In this document: piece after piece, positions 1 through 9,166 of the stretch
How positions within the stretch are numbered: position 1 is the first letter of the stretch
Layout: every line of letters begins with the position of its first letter
From: Pseudanabaena mucicola str. Chao 1806
GTDB lineage: Bacteria; Cyanobacteriota; Cyanobacteriia; Pseudanabaenales; Pseudanabaenaceae
Direction of reading: 5' to 3'
Length of the DNA: 64,000 bases
Assembly: GCF_030323025.1 (NCBI RefSeq)
Contig: NZ_CP097329.1
Span: 2,776,001 to 2,840,000, forward strand
Translations under genes and position numbers: made by a program
Notes under the pieces: generated by a model
Seen by the model: only the letters and a program-made list of their open reading frames with translations
The model's database searches: none
What the model was told of the DNA's origin: nothing

Positions 1-901
1 TCAGTAAATCTTGAGCTTGCAATTTTTGGGTTAAAGTGGCGATCGGGCAACGTTGTTTCCATTCTTCCACTTCTTTTTTGTCACGATACAGTTCAGCATC
101 AAACATAGAATGGGCTCGGAAGCGATAGGTGCGACATTCTAAGAAAAAGGGCTTCATCCGATCACGAACAAACTCCACAGCCTTTCGCGCTGCATCTTCT
201 ACAGCTATAACATCCATGCCATCCACAGAGGCGTTCTCCATGCCGTAACTTTTGGCTTTTTCGGTGAAGTTATTGACTGAATGGGAGAACTCGATCGCAG
301 TACCCATCGCATAAAGATTATTTTCACAGATAAACAGAAGTGGAACTTTCCACAGTGCCGCCAGATTCATCGCTTCGTGGAACTCACCCTCGGCGGCGGC
401 TCCATCACCAAAGAAACAACAGGTGACTTGCTTTCTACCGAGTTTTCTATCGGCTAGGGCAAGCCCTACGGCAAGGGGCAACCCTCCGCCAACGATCGCA
501 TTGCCGCCATAGAAGCGATTCTCCTTATGAAATAGGTGCATAGAACCGCCACGACCGCGACAGCAACCTTCTAGTTTGCCAAACATTTCTGCCATCACCA
601 CATTCATGGGAACTCCTCGCGCTAGAGCCTGACCATGTTCACGGTAGGTCGCCACGATCGCATCTTCGGGCTTTAATGATTGCATCACGCCAACAGCGAT
701 CGCTTCTTCACCATTGTAAAGATGTAGGAAACCACGAATTTTCATGGCACTATAGAGTTCTGCACATTTATCTTCAAAGTGTCGAATCCGCAGCATTTGC
801 TGAAGGAGATCGCGTAAATGCTGTGCGTGATTGGGATCTATAGGATTAGTAAGAGCCGATTTTGGCAAGGAATGCGACTCCACAGCCGTTTTATTCTTCA
901 T
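1..901 (-). CDS. pdhA: Thiamine-diphosphate E1 alpha subunit (pyruvate or acetoin dehydrogenase type), partial
   Basis: E1 alpha decarboxylates pyruvate (or acetoin) with ThDP and, with E1 beta, feeds the E2 core to make acetyl-CoA. I translated about 300 codons from the ATG at 901; the 3' end lies beyond the left edge. The ThDP motif is visible as GDGAAAEG followed about 25 residues later by ENN, and GRGGSMH and the phosphorylation-loop-like YRFRAHS are typical of the family. The ATG overlaps the stop of the upstream acetyl-CoA synthetase by one base (TAATG), so the two are translationally coupled. From memory the sequence looks different from the housekeeping cyanobacterial PdhA, so it may be a second, specialised E1 alpha (AcoA-like). 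Family is certain; substrate is not. Confidence 0.85.
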   Translation of the reverse strand, partial: MKNKTAVESHSLPKSALTNPIDPNHAQHLRDLLQQMLRIRHFEDKCAELYSAMKIRGFLHLYNGEEAIAVGVMQSLKPEDAIVATYREHGQALARGVPMNVVMAEMFGKLEGCCRGRGGSMHLFHKENRFYGGNAIVGGGLPLAVGLALADRKLGRKQVTCCFFGDGAAAEGEFHEAMNLAALWKVPLLFICENNLYAMGTAIEFSHSVNNFTEKAKSYGMENASVDGMDVIAVEDAARKAVEFVRDRMKPFFLECRTYRFRAHSMFDAELYRDKKEVEEWKQRCPIATLTQKLQAQDLL

Positions 902-2658
902 TAGTTTGTCTCCAATGTCGATAAATCGCCTTCGGGTAAACCCAGTTCACGGGCTTTGAGCAAGCGACGCATGATTTTACCACTGCGGGTTTTGGGTAAA
1001 TTGTCTTGAAATTCCAGTTCCTTGGGTGCGATCGCCGATCCTAATTTTTGGCGGGCAAATCCAATCAATTCCAACCGCAACGATTCGCTGGGTTGATGGC
1101 TAGGTTTTAGAGATACAAAGGCTTTCACCAGTTCGCCAATGGTAGGGTTGGGTTTACCAATTACACCTGCTTCTGCCACCGCAGGATGTTCCATTAAGGC
1201 GCTTTCCACTTCAAAAGGACCCACCATATGCCCAGAGGTTTTGATGATGTCATCTTCACGACCAACAAACCAGAAATAACCGTCTTCATCGCGCATCGCT
1301 AAGTCGCCCGTGATATACCAACCACCGACAAAACATTTACGATAACGCGCCTCATCATGGAGATAGCCGCGAAACATTGAGGGCCAATTAGGACGTAGGG
1401 CAAGATCGCCATCCATATTTGGTTTGTCGATCACTTCTAAGGTTCCATCTTCATGTCGCCTAATGATCGCCGCTTCAATACTGGGCAAAGGACGACCCAT
1501 CGAACCAGGACGAATATCCATTGAGTCATAGTTGGCGATCGCAATGCCACCTGTTTCGGTTTGCCACCAATTATCGTGAATAGGTAATCCCAGCTTCTCT
1601 AGCCCCCAAACCACAGCTTCAGGATTAAGCGGTTCACCAACGCTACAAACTAGACGCAAGTGGCTCAAGTCATACTGTTGGCGTGGCTCAATATCCATTC
1701 GCATCAAGCGCCGAATTGCGGTGGGAGCCGTGTACCAAACGCTGACTTTTTGAGTTTCCAGAATGCGATACCAGCGATCAGCATCAAATTCCGCTTCATC
1801 AATGATGCTAGTAATTCCATGGGTAAGCGGTGCAATGATGCCATAGGAAGTGCCTGTGACCCAACCAGGGTCAGCAGTACACCAATAGATATCATAGGGG
1901 TGCAAATCGAGGACATATTTTGCAGTCATGTAATGCATATAGACCGCTTGATGAACGTGAATCGCCCCTTTAGGCATTCCCGTTGTGCCACTTGTAAAGT
2001 GGAGCAGAGCCATATCCTCTGGCTCAGTGGCGACGGTGCTAAACTCCTTAGCCGCCGCTTTCATCAGTCTTGGCAATGACAGCAAGCCTTCGTCAACATC
2101 TTCTTCAGCATCAGCTAATAGAATGTATTGCAACTTGGGTAAGCGTGATCGTAAAGTATCGACTTTCTGCTTATAAAGCAATTTTGTCGTAATCAATACC
2201 TTGGCATCACCACGTTCCATCCGTTGATAAATTGGTTCGGGACCAAAGGCGGAAAACATTGGACAGAAAACACTGCCATTTTTCAACGTGCCAAGCGCTG
2301 CAATATACAACGCGGGAATCCGCCCTGCTAGTACAAATACCCGATCACCTTTCGCCACACCCAAGCTTTGCAAGACATTCGCAAATCGATTACTTTCTGC
2401 TTTCAACTGGTTGTAGCTAAAATCGATAATTGTCCAATCTTTGCCAATAAAGCGCATTGCCAGCTGATCGCCATTAGTACCTGTGGCATGGCGATCAATC
2501 GCAATATCAGCAATATTGATACCTTGGCGATCACTCACACTCTTTAGCTCATTAGCGATCTTATCCCAAGAAAATGTGCTGCAAGTTTCCTCATAGTTCA
2601 ATAAATTCGGAAGCACAGTTCCCTGTATTTTAGGTTTCTCAATCGGTTTCCAGTCCAT
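901..2658 (-). CDS. acsA: AMP-forming acetyl-CoA synthetase
   Basis: 585 aa member of the acyl-adenylating ANL superfamily, closest in layout to AcsA, which activates acetate to acetyl-CoA through acetyl-AMP. Visible motifs: the nucleotide loop [10 protein letters not shown] (222-231), WWQTETGG, the hinge and aspartate stretch [19 protein letters not shown], and the catalytic lysine in [11 protein letters not shown] (K561) that acetylation usually controls. Length fits the roughly 570-residue AcsA type, not the 650-residue Acs type. A GGAGG lies about 11 bases before the ATG. It is the first gene of a pair with the E1 alpha gene (one-base overlap), suggesting acetate recapture linked to acetyl-CoA supply. 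Another short-chain acid as substrate is possible. Confidence 0.88.
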   Translation of the reverse strand: MDWKPIEKPKIQGTVLPNLLNYEETCSTFSWDKIANELKSVSDRQGINIADIAIDRHATGTNGDQLAMRFIGKDWTIIDFSYNQLKAESNRFANVLQSLGVAKGDRVFVLAGRIPALYIAALGTLKNGSVFCPMFSAFGPEPIYQRMERGDAKVLITTKLLYKQKVDTLRSRLPKLQYILLADAEEDVDEGLLSLPRLMKAAAKEFSTVATEPEDMALLHFTSGTTGMPKGAIHVHQAVYMHYMTAKYVLDLHPYDIYWCTADPGWVTGTSYGIIAPLTHGITSIIDEAEFDADRWYRILETQKVSVWYTAPTAIRRLMRMDIEPRQQYDLSHLRLVCSVGEPLNPEAVVWGLEKLGLPIHDNWWQTETGGIAIANYDSMDIRPGSMGRPLPSIEAAIIRRHEDGTLEVIDKPNMDGDLALRPNWPSMFRGYLHDEARYRKCFVGGWYITGDLAMRDEDGYFWFVGREDDIIKTSGHMVGPFEVESALMEHPAVAEAGVIGKPNPTIGELVKAFVSLKPSHQPSESLRLELIGFARQKLGSAIAPKELEFQDNLPKTRSGKIMRRLLKARELGLPEGDLSTLETN

Positions 2659-2883
2659 TTTTAGACAACCTCCGAGTAAACTGAATGACTAAAAAACTTG
2701 CTTTAAAATGCATAATTCATACAAATATTTCCAACCTATTTGGGAAGAGGTTAGATCGGGCAAGTTCTTTGCTGTGATAGAGTTTTAGCAACTCTATCAA
2801 GTTATATACTAAGAATATTCCACAATGTCTTTAAAAATGACTTAATGTCACAGATCGTAACCAACTTGTAGCTTTTGTAACTA
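2659..2883. other. Upstream region of acsA-pdhA
   Basis: About 225 bases between acsA and the first repeat. It is AT-rich and must hold the acsA promoter on the minus strand. I see no clear operator or ORF. Beyond it lie a 101-bp mobile repeat and an insertion sequence, so any far-upstream control has been displaced. Confidence 0.4.
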
Positions 2884-2984
2884 TAGCGGTTTTCATTTTC
2901 CCGTAGGCAAAATGAAAACTCAAAACTCTTAATGGGACTGATTTTTTGTTTTCAAATGAGTACACACTCATTTGAAAACCGCTA
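2884..2984. repeat. Element A (101-bp MITE-like repeat), copy 1
   Basis: Terminal inverted repeats begin TAGCGGTTTTCA and the element is flanked by TA on both sides (2882-2883, 2985-2986), the target duplication typical of IS630/Tc1-mariner relatives. Inside are two hairpins, one capped GTA and one capped ACAC. A second 101-bp copy lies at 39464-39564 and differs at only a few positions, including the apex of the second hairpin, which reads as its reverse complement (GTGT). No coding capacity. Confidence 0.85.
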
Positions 2985-2987
2985 TAG

Positions 2988-4253
2988 ATTAACTGAGATC
3001 TTGCACCATTCCCAAAAGCTTTAAGTAGGAATGGGTTTGAGAACAATTTTAAAACCATAACGAGCAGCAATATCAGCATTAATTCGGATGTATCGGAGGA
3101 GTTTTAACCAAAGGACAGAAGGGAATAAAACAGAAAGTGTCAAATCAGAGGCAGCCTTCCAGTCCAAGACAGGAGGTGGCGACCATTGAGTACTCCAGTG
3201 AGCCAAAAGATAAGCAATCAGAGATAGAATTAGCCAACGAAAAACTCCAAGTTTTGTAGACTGCCCAAAACAATGTAAACCAAAGCGATGTTTAATGGTT
3301 TTGAAAAATCCCTCAATCGCCCAACGCTTACGACCCAACATCACCAGATAAGCACCCGAATAAGGATGAGAAGAAATCACAAAGCGTAACTCTCGTTTGC
3401 TATCAGCTCTTTTGAGCCAGAACCAAGAGATGGTAAATGTGGTACTTAGCCCTTCGAGTAAAACTTGTTGCCCCCGTTTGCCATGACGATAAAGTTGTTT
3501 GACCGAACGCCCATCTTGAAGCTTACGATTGCAGCGTATGCCCACAACAACTCGCCAAGCCTTTGCTCGGACTGTATTTAAAAACTTGACTGTGCAAAAC
3601 TCAGTATCAGCAAGAACAATTACTTTCCTGCCTTGGGTTAATCGCTTTGGCACTGTTCCCAACAATTTACAAGCTAAGTCTGATGGACTCGCATATCCCT
3701 TGCCGCGCCACACTCTAAAACTCCATGGTATTCGCCACTCACCGTAGACTAGATAAAGTAAGACTAGATGAAGTCCTCGCTTACCGTTGAGCATCCTTAC
3801 CCATGGGGCTGAGCCGTCAGCCGTCGAGGTATTTAGATGCAAAAACTTGCCGCATTTTGTCAATGTGGTCAAGTCAATCAAGATCTTCAATGGACTCCCT
3901 TTGTATGGTCGATGCTGAGCGATTTGCTCTAAGATGATCTGACGGGTTATCCGAATCACTGACCGCGTAGACCAGTTATAGTGATTTTGAAACCGACTTA
4001 ACGAACTGGCTGATTTTACTTGCGTATGTTGAGGTAAAGGATGTCCCTGCGCTTCGAGAAATAGTCCCAATATCGCATTCAGACTGGCTTTTTGATACAC
4101 ACTAGGCATAAAGCTCAGAAGGCTATAAACTAACCTTTGGGCGTGCTTAACGATGCTTTCCATATCGTTATTTAAATTAGTACTACGCCCTTTTTTTCAC
4201 ATCTCTCGTCTTTTTGCAACCCCTTTTTAGAATGGTGCAAGATCTCAGTTAAT
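2988..4253 (-). mobile_element. Complete insertion sequence, IS4/IS701-like DDE type
   Basis: The element is bounded by perfect 24-bp inverted repeats (2988-3011 and 4230-4253; inner part CTGAGATCTTGCACCATTC) around one intact transposase gene. The outermost bases include TTAA on both sides. Since TTAA is its own reverse complement, these bases may be a 4-bp target duplication of the YTAR kind known for the IS701 family, not part of the element. It lies 3 bp from element A and separates acsA-pdhA from the pyruvate formate-lyase locus. Confidence 0.85.
3021..4163 (-). CDS. DDE transposase (IS4/IS701 group)
   Basis: 380 aa cut-and-paste transposase. The acidic triad is readable: D97 in ILIDLTT, D186 in VLADTEF and E284 in RKRWAIEGFFKTIKHRFG, where E284 and K288 form the usual E-x-x-x-K signature. 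The reading frame is complete with no internal stop and fills the element between its inverted repeats, so the copy is potentially active. The E-region resembles IS4-type transposases. The element size and possible TTAA target suggest IS701, so the exact family is open. Confidence 0.85.
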   Translation of the reverse strand: MESIVKHAQRLVYSLLSFMPSVYQKASLNAILGLFLEAQGHPLPQHTQVKSASSLSRFQNHYNWSTRSVIRITRQIILEQIAQHRPYKGSPLKILIDLTTLTKCGKFLHLNTSTADGSAPWVRMLNGKRGLHLVLLYLVYGEWRIPWSFRVWRGKGYASPSDLACKLLGTVPKRLTQGRKVIVLADTEFCTVKFLNTVRAKAWRVVVGIRCNRKLQDGRSVKQLYRHGKRGQQVLLEGLSTTFTISWFWLKRADSKRELRFVISSHPYSGAYLVMLGRKRWAIEGFFKTIKHRFGLHCFGQSTKLGVFRWLILSLIAYLLAHWSTQWSPPPVLDWKAASDLTLSVLFPSVLWLKLLRYIRINADIAARYGFKIVLKPIPT

Positions 4254-4343
4254 TAAAGTGAAGGTTTTGATGTTTTCATTTTGAGTGCGGCACAATAAAA
4301 GTATCAAAACATCAATTATTCTCAATTTCATTGGAGGTTCACT

Positions 4344-4709
4344 ATGTCTGAATCTACAACCAAGCATTCCTATGCTGACCAAATGAAACACATTCGCAGC
4401 TACACTGGTAAACTATCCACCGCGATTCCTGAAGTAATGAAGGATTTCTACGCGCTCAGTAAAGCTTCGTCAGCGTCGGGTGTCATCGATAGTAAAACCA
4501 AAGAATTAATTGCTCTAGCGATCGCTGTTGCAATTCACTGCGACGATTGCATTGCCTTCCATACCAATTCTGCTCTTCATGCAGGAGCAACCAAAGAAGA
4601 AATTACAGAAGTACTTGGTGTCGCCATCTTTATGGGCGGTGGTCCTGCTTTGATGTATGCCACCCATGTGATGGCAGCGATCGATGAATTACAGCAAGCT
4701 AATTCTTGA
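4344..4709 (+). CDS. AhpD-like / carboxymuconolactone decarboxylase family protein
   Basis: 121 aa, all-helical CMD/AhpD family. The redox motif CDDC followed by IAFH is present in the stretch CDDCIAFHTNSALHAGA, as in alkylhydroperoxidase D-like proteins that reduce peroxides or recycle peroxiredoxins through a CxxC pair. A strong GGAGG stands 9 bases before the ATG. The gene is convergent with pflA and starts only about 90 bases from the right end of the insertion sequence, so its promoter is short or partly supplied by the IS. A role in protecting the oxygen-sensitive glycyl radical enzyme next door is attractive but only inference. Confidence 0.8.
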   Translation: MSESTTKHSYADQMKHIRSYTGKLSTAIPEVMKDFYALSKASSASGVIDSKTKELIALAIAVAIHCDDCIAFHTNSALHAGATKEEITEVLGVAIFMGGGPALMYATHVMAAIDELQQANS

Positions 4710-4750
4710 TTCTAATTCTTAATTTTTCTAGCGGCAGAGCGATCGCATGA

Positions 4751-5491
4751 TTAAAGCACAGTTGCCCCAATGGTATTAATTCCGCGATCGCGAAATATAT
4801 TAACTGTTTGCTGTACGAGTTCGGGTGGTGCTGGTGGTGTGTCTTTGAGGGAATAGGGCAAACCTAGTTGCTCCCATTTATATTCCCCCATTTTGTGAAA
4901 TGGTAAAACTTCTAATCGCTCCACATTTTTGAGGGTGGCGATAAAATCTGCGAGTTGATTTATATTGTCCGTGTTATCGGTGAGATGTGGCACTAATACA
5001 AATCGAATCCATACAGGTTTACCAATGTCACTCAGATATCTCGCCATTGTTAGAGTTGGCTCAATAGAAACGCTGGTAACTTTGTAATAGAGTTCAGGAA
5101 TGTAGGATTTGATATCCAGCAAAACTAGGTCAGTTTCTTCGAGAACGGGTTTCGCAACTTTGATCGCACAGTAGCCCGATGTATCAATGGCGGTATGCAA
5201 GCCCAACTGATGACAACGCGACAAGATCTCCCTCGTAAATTCAGGCTGCATCAATGGTTCCCCACCGCTTATGGTTACGCCACCTTTACGAATGAACGAT
5301 TTACATTTTTTGATCTCATTTATCAGATAATCAACCGTAACTTCTTTGCCATCATGGGCATTTCGACAGTCTGGGTTATGACAGTAAAGACAGCGCAAAG
5401 GGCAGCCCTGCGTGAAGACAATAAATCTGATCCCTGGTCCATCGAGTGTACCGAAAGTTTCAATAGAATGAATACGTCCAACTCCAGACAT
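4751..5491 (-). CDS. pflA: Pyruvate formate-lyase activating enzyme (radical SAM)
   Basis: 246 aa radical SAM enzyme that places the glycyl radical on pyruvate formate-lyase. The 4Fe-4S motif C30-x3-C34-x2-C37 (CPLRCLYCHNPD) has the same spacing and positions as in the E. coli enzyme, and the N-terminal substrate-binding segment SIETFGTLDGPGIR is present. It lies downstream of pflB on the same strand, 250 bases away, the gap being filled by a nested pair of mobile repeats. The start is the ATG at 5491 with GAGG a few bases upstream. The C-terminus ends with the usual RGINTIGATVL-type segment. Confidence 0.93.
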   Translation of the reverse strand: MSGVGRIHSIETFGTLDGPGIRFIVFTQGCPLRCLYCHNPDCRNAHDGKEVTVDYLINEIKKCKSFIRKGGVTISGGEPLMQPEFTREILSRCHQLGLHTAIDTSGYCAIKVAKPVLEETDLVLLDIKSYIPELYYKVTSVSIEPTLTMARYLSDIGKPVWIRFVLVPHLTDNTDNINQLADFIATLKNVERLEVLPFHKMGEYKWEQLGLPYSLKDTPPAPPELVQQTVNIFRDRGINTIGATVL

Positions 5492-5523
5492 TAAATTTCC
5501 TCAATAACCTCAATAATTTTTAG

Positions 5524-5700
5524 GTAGTGTTGCAAAGTTAGGACTTACGCAAACCGAACGAATTTATTAGGCTTGAGGTAGATGTGGTGCGGGCTTCGCC
5601 CGCACCACATCTACCCAATGCGTAAGTCCTAAAAGTAATTTTTTTATTAACTGTGTTGCGAGCGCTTTGCGCCCGCAACACAGTTACGTTGCATGACTAC
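5524..5700. repeat. Element F interrupted by element B (nested repeats)
   Basis: The outer ends match the 79-bp element F at 21035-21113 read in reverse (GTAGTGTTGCAAAGT ... GCATGACTAC). Inside it sits a 93-bp element B at 5539-5631. The duplicated target AAAGT is seen at 5534-5538 and 5632-5636. The arithmetic closes exactly: 79 + 93 + 5 = 177. The F hairpin (arms 5649-5665 and 5669-5685) has a TTT apex. The unit lies between pflB and pflA. Confidence 0.9.
5539..5631 (+). mobile_element. Element B (93-bp MITE), copy 1
   Basis: Perfect 13-bp terminal repeats TAGGACTTACGCA / TGCGTAAGTCCTA, a GC-rich inner hairpin with TTC apex, and a 5-bp target duplication (AAAGT). Other copies: 39455-39650 (inverted, split by element A), 61622-61714, and a truncated one at 22652-22699. 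No coding capacity, so a transposase acting in trans is assumed. Confidence 0.9.
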
Positions 5701-5742
5701 CAATTTTTATAAAGAGTGCCGCTTTGCAGTACTCTTTATCGA

Positions 5743-7971
5743 TTAGACACGTTCGTGGAACGTGCGTTTAATCACGTCCAGTTGCTGCTCACGGGTGAGC
5801 TTGATGAAGTTCACGGCATAGCCTGAAACGCGAATTGTGAGTTGTGGATGTTTTTCAGGGTGTTCCATCGCATCTAGTAAAGTGTTGCGATCTAGAGCAT
5901 TAACATTAATGTGATATCCACCATCATGGAAGTAACCATCTAACAATCCAACAAGGCTATTGAGGCGATCGCTTTCCTGTCTACCCAACGCCGCAGGCAC
6001 AATCGAGAAGGTATTGGAGATACCATCCTGACAATCACTGTAGGGCAGTTTGGCAACCGATGAGAGTGAGGCGATCGCGCCGCAACAGTCGCGTCCATGC
6101 ATCGGATTTGCTCCAGGGGCAAAGGGTTCGCCAGCCCTACGTCCATCGGGAGTATTACCCGTTTTCTTGCCATAGACAACATTGGAAGTAATCGTGAGTA
6201 CCGATTGCGTAGGTACAGCTTGGCGATAGGCAGGATGTTTGCGGATCTCATTCATGAATCTTGCAACAAGGTCAACTGCGATACTATCGACGCGATCATC
6301 GTTATTGCCATACTTAGGATATTCGCCTTCGGTCTCGTAATCTACCGCCAAGCCTTGATCGTTGCGAATCACCTTCACCTTGGCATATTTAATCGCCGAG
6401 AGGGAGTCCGTAACTACGGATAGACCCGCTATACCACAAGCCATGGTGCGATAGACATCACGATCGTGCAATGCCATTTCGATGCGCTCGTAGCAATACT
6501 TGTCATGCATATAGTGAATGACATTCAGCGTATTAATGTATGCCTTCGCCAACCATGCCATCATTTGCTGCAAGCGATCATTAACTTCTTGAAAATCCAG
6601 ATATTCACTGGTAATTGGTGCAAAATTGGGAGCGATTTGATCCCCAGACTTCTCATCCTTACCACCATTGATTGCATAGAGCAATGTCTTAGCAAGGTTA
6701 ACCCTCGCACCGAAGAACTGCATCTGCTTACCAATTCGCATGACCGACACACAACAGGCGATCGCATAGTCATCGCCATAGATCGGGCGCATCAAGTCAT
6801 CATTTTCATATTGAATAGAACTAGTATCGCTGGATACCTTTGCACAGAACAGTTTGAAGTTCTCAGGCAAGTGTTCTGACCATAAAACCGTCAAGTTCGG
6901 CTCTGGGGCTGCTCCTAGATTTACCAATGTATGCAGGAAGCGGAAACTGCTTTTGGTCACTAAAGTCCGACCATCGGCACTCATGCCACCGATCGCCTCA
7001 GTTACCCATGTGGGATCGCCTGAGAATAGATCATTGTAGTCAGGGGTACGCAAGAAGCGCACCATGCGTAACTTCATCACAAAATGATCTACTAACTCTT
7101 GCAATTCCGTTTCCGAAGTCTGACCATTTTGCAGATCACGCTCGAAATAGATATCTAAAAATGTCGAAACCCGACCGAGGGACATGGCAGCACCATTTTG
7201 CTCTTTGACTGCTCCTAGGTAGCCAAAATAGAGCCATTGCAAAGCTTCTTTAGCGGTCATGGCAGGACGACCAATATCAAAGCCATATTTTGCCGCCATT
7301 TCCTTGAGTTCAAACAAGGCTCGAATTTGTTCCGATAGCTCTTCCCTTAGACGAATAGTTTCTTCGTCCATGACATCAACCTCAAGAGAGTCTTTTTGGG
7401 TCTTCTTGTCATCAATCAGGCGATCAACACCATAGAGGGCTACCCGACGATAATCACCAATAATTCGTCCTCTTCCATAGGCATCGGGTAAGCCTGTAAT
7501 GATTCCCGATTTCCTTGCCTTTCGCATTTCCGTGGTATAAGCATCAAATACACCATCATTATGGGTTTTGCGATATTTAGAAAAAACTTCTTCTGTGGCG
7601 GGATCAAGTTGATAGCCATAGGCTTCTAGTCCCGATTTCACCACACGAATACCACCATTGGGCATGATGGCGCGTTTGAGTGGCTTATCTGTCTGTAATC
7701 CGACAATTAGTTCTAGTTCACGATTAATATATCCAGCATCATGGGCAGTGATTCCTGCAGGAACTTTAGTATCAACGTCCAATACCCCCTTTTGACGTTC
7801 TAGTTTCATCAGTTCCAGCACTTCGCTCCAAAGCTGCTGGGTTCTAGTGGTTGGTGCAACCAGAAACTCAGCAGTTCCTTCGTAGGGTGTGTAATTCTTT
7901 TGGATAAAATCTCTGACGTTAATCTCTTTTGTCCAACTACCCACTGTAAAGCCCTGCCATTCTACATACAT
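5743..7971 (-). CDS. pflB: Pyruvate formate-lyase (formate C-acetyltransferase)
   Basis: Glycyl radical enzyme converting pyruvate and CoA to acetyl-CoA and formate under anoxia. The reading frame can extend to a TTG at 7986, but the ATG at 7971 has GGAGG 7 bases upstream, so I take 742 aa. The active-site cysteine pair sits in [20 protein letters not shown] (about 406-407 in this numbering), and the glycyl radical loop RVSGYA lies about 25 residues from the C-terminus. Length and motifs match the E. coli enzyme closely. With pflA downstream this is a complete fermentation module, useful for dark or mat-interior metabolism. A clear promoter and a 5' inverted repeat precede it. Confidence 0.96.
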   Translation of the reverse strand: MYVEWQGFTVGSWTKEINVRDFIQKNYTPYEGTAEFLVAPTTRTQQLWSEVLELMKLERQKGVLDVDTKVPAGITAHDAGYINRELELIVGLQTDKPLKRAIMPNGGIRVVKSGLEAYGYQLDPATEEVFSKYRKTHNDGVFDAYTTEMRKARKSGIITGLPDAYGRGRIIGDYRRVALYGVDRLIDDKKTQKDSLEVDVMDEETIRLREELSEQIRALFELKEMAAKYGFDIGRPAMTAKEALQWLYFGYLGAVKEQNGAAMSLGRVSTFLDIYFERDLQNGQTSETELQELVDHFVMKLRMVRFLRTPDYNDLFSGDPTWVTEAIGGMSADGRTLVTKSSFRFLHTLVNLGAAPEPNLTVLWSEHLPENFKLFCAKVSSDTSSIQYENDDLMRPIYGDDYAIACCVSVMRIGKQMQFFGARVNLAKTLLYAINGGKDEKSGDQIAPNFAPITSEYLDFQEVNDRLQQMMAWLAKAYINTLNVIHYMHDKYCYERIEMALHDRDVYRTMACGIAGLSVVTDSLSAIKYAKVKVIRNDQGLAVDYETEGEYPKYGNNDDRVDSIAVDLVARFMNEIRKHPAYRQAVPTQSVLTITSNVVYGKKTGNTPDGRRAGEPFAPGANPMHGRDCCGAIASLSSVAKLPYSDCQDGISNTFSIVPAALGRQESDRLNSLVGLLDGYFHDGGYHINVNALDRNTLLDAMEHPEKHPQLTIRVSGYAVNFIKLTREQQLDVIKRTFHERV

Positions 7972-7999
7972 TGCTTTAACCTCCAATAGATTTTTGTGG

Positions 8000-8032
8000 C
8001 TGAAAGAAATAAAAAGTATCTTTATCTTTCAG
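8000..8032 (-). promoter_or_regulatory. Inverted repeat in the pflB leader
   Basis: Near-perfect dyad with arms CTGAAAG...CTTTCAG around an AT-rich centre, 29 bases upstream of the pflB start. It would fall at the very 5' end of a transcript from the promoter at 8037-8064, so it can be an operator at the start point or a 5' mRNA stem-loop. Function is not known from sequence. Confidence 0.5.
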
Positions 8033-8036
8033 TTCT

Positions 8037-8064
8037 ATTATAGGTTTATCCATTTATCTATCAA
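8037..8064 (-). promoter_or_regulatory. Sigma-70 type promoter for pflB
   Basis: On the minus strand TTGATA (8059-8064), a 16-base spacer and a perfect TATAAT (8037-8042) precede pflB by about 65 bases. No FNR-type TTGAT-N4-ATCAA site was seen beside it. Confidence 0.6.
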
Positions 8065-8146
8065 AGTAATAGCAGTAATCTTATTACAAAAGTTAACTAG
8101 TAAAATCTAATCCAATCAGGGGATGTAGACTCTGTTAAGGCTATGA

Positions 8147-8208
8147 CTAGTCATGTAATTGTGTTGTGGGCGCGAAGCGCCCGCAACACAATTACATTGC
8201 ATAACTAG
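8147..8208. repeat. Element F-like palindrome with GAA apex
   Basis: A palindrome about 62 bp long; inner arms 8155-8173 and 8177-8195 with one mismatch and a GAA loop. The outer ends ACTAGTCATG / CATTGCATAACTAG resemble the outer ends of element F at 5524 and 21035. It lies between the secreted protein gene and the pflB promoter. Confidence 0.8.
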
Positions 8209-8290
8209 CAAATAAAGTTTAGTTCTCTAAAAACTAGTGATGGGCATCCCTAATGTGTCGTCTATGTAGTGGGCAACACTTTGTTTTTTG

Positions 8291-8842
8291 TTACCATTGG
8301 CAGAGTTGTGATGGGGAGGTCATTGAAGGTTGTAAATATCGATAAAATCCCGCCAGATCTAATGTAGCCTGTTGGAATAAAATCCATTCAATGCGATTGC
8401 CTCTATCATCCCCCTCAGAGCTACGCATAACTTTGTAATCATTGAGACTTAAATGTCCTTCTTCATCCCATTTAAATTCAGCTTTAGGAATATTCATCCA
8501 TTCTCTACCTGCCCAAGAAACTGCGAGGGCTTCCCCCATAATGTTATTGTCGATTACTTTTCCCCGTATACAGATCAAGTCATCGCTATGCGGATAGGCA
8601 TAATATCCATCGACGCGATCGCCTATTTTTGTGAAGTTAAAACATACACCCGCACCATCAAGCTTTTGGGGCTTGGGCTTACTACAAAATTGATAATTGC
8701 CATTGCCTAAATTAGTGATCGCCTGTTGTGGTTGGTTTTGCGAATCAGTTGCAGAACTTATGAACAGGCTTGAAGACATCACTACTAAAGCGATCGCTAT
8801 ATCTTTGAGGAAATTTTTGAGGAGATTATAAGTACGCAGCAT
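8291..8842 (-). CDS. Secreted hypothetical protein
   Basis: 183 aa. The N-terminus has a basic start and a hydrophobic stretch (IAIALVVMSSSLFISSA), consistent with a signal peptide. The rest is hydrophilic with GNGNYQFCSKP, three cysteines spread through the mature part and an aromatic-rich segment around GYYAYPHSDDLICIRGKV. I do not recognise the family. A very strong ribosome-binding site, AAGGAGGTGAT, lies 6 bases before the ATG, so it is probably well translated. It stands alone between the pflB upstream region and tldD (divergent). Confidence 0.7.
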   Translation of the reverse strand: MLRTYNLLKNFLKDIAIALVVMSSSLFISSATDSQNQPQQAITNLGNGNYQFCSKPKPQKLDGAGVCFNFTKIGDRVDGYYAYPHSDDLICIRGKVIDNNIMGEALAVSWAGREWMNIPKAEFKWDEEGHLSLNDYKVMRSSEGDDRGNRIEWILFQQATLDLAGFYRYLQPSMTSPSQLCQW

Positions 8843-9166
8843 AATTGCATCACCTCCTTAACCTATATTTTAGTCGTTTTCTATGCCCAAATGTTCCCTA
8901 AATGCATTCAGAATCTTGTTTTCCAGCTTTAGGATTACAATTTCGATCAGCCAACTTTGGCTGATCGAAGTCGAAGCTGTAGGTACTTTAATTAATCGCA
9001 AGTCCCATAGCAGTCCTAAATGGTTTGTAGAAGCGCACCCCTTCCACAAACCATTTAGGACTGCTTATAGATATGAATTTATGATCTTAGTACACAAAAA
9101 CGATATTTTTATGCCATAATCGCAGATGAGATACATTCCTCCACCTGTTCTTGAGAGTTTCAGAAT
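8843..9166. other. Divergent intergenic region with two palindromes
   Basis: Between the secreted-protein gene and tldD. It holds a 13-bp-arm palindrome (8942-8969, arms TTCGATCAGCCAA) and a 20-bp-arm hairpin (9009-9028 with 9046-9065). A 78-codon reading frame across it (8883-9119) is composed largely of these repeats and has no ribosome-binding site, so I do not call it a gene. Confidence 0.6.

Noticed and set aside
2979-4262. 9-11 bp target duplication for the IS at 2988-4253
   Set aside because: Flanking sequences do not match beyond the TTAA included in the inverted ends.
8883-9119. 78-codon plus-strand ORF
   Set aside because: Mostly made of two palindromes, no ribosome-binding site, no protein-like pattern.
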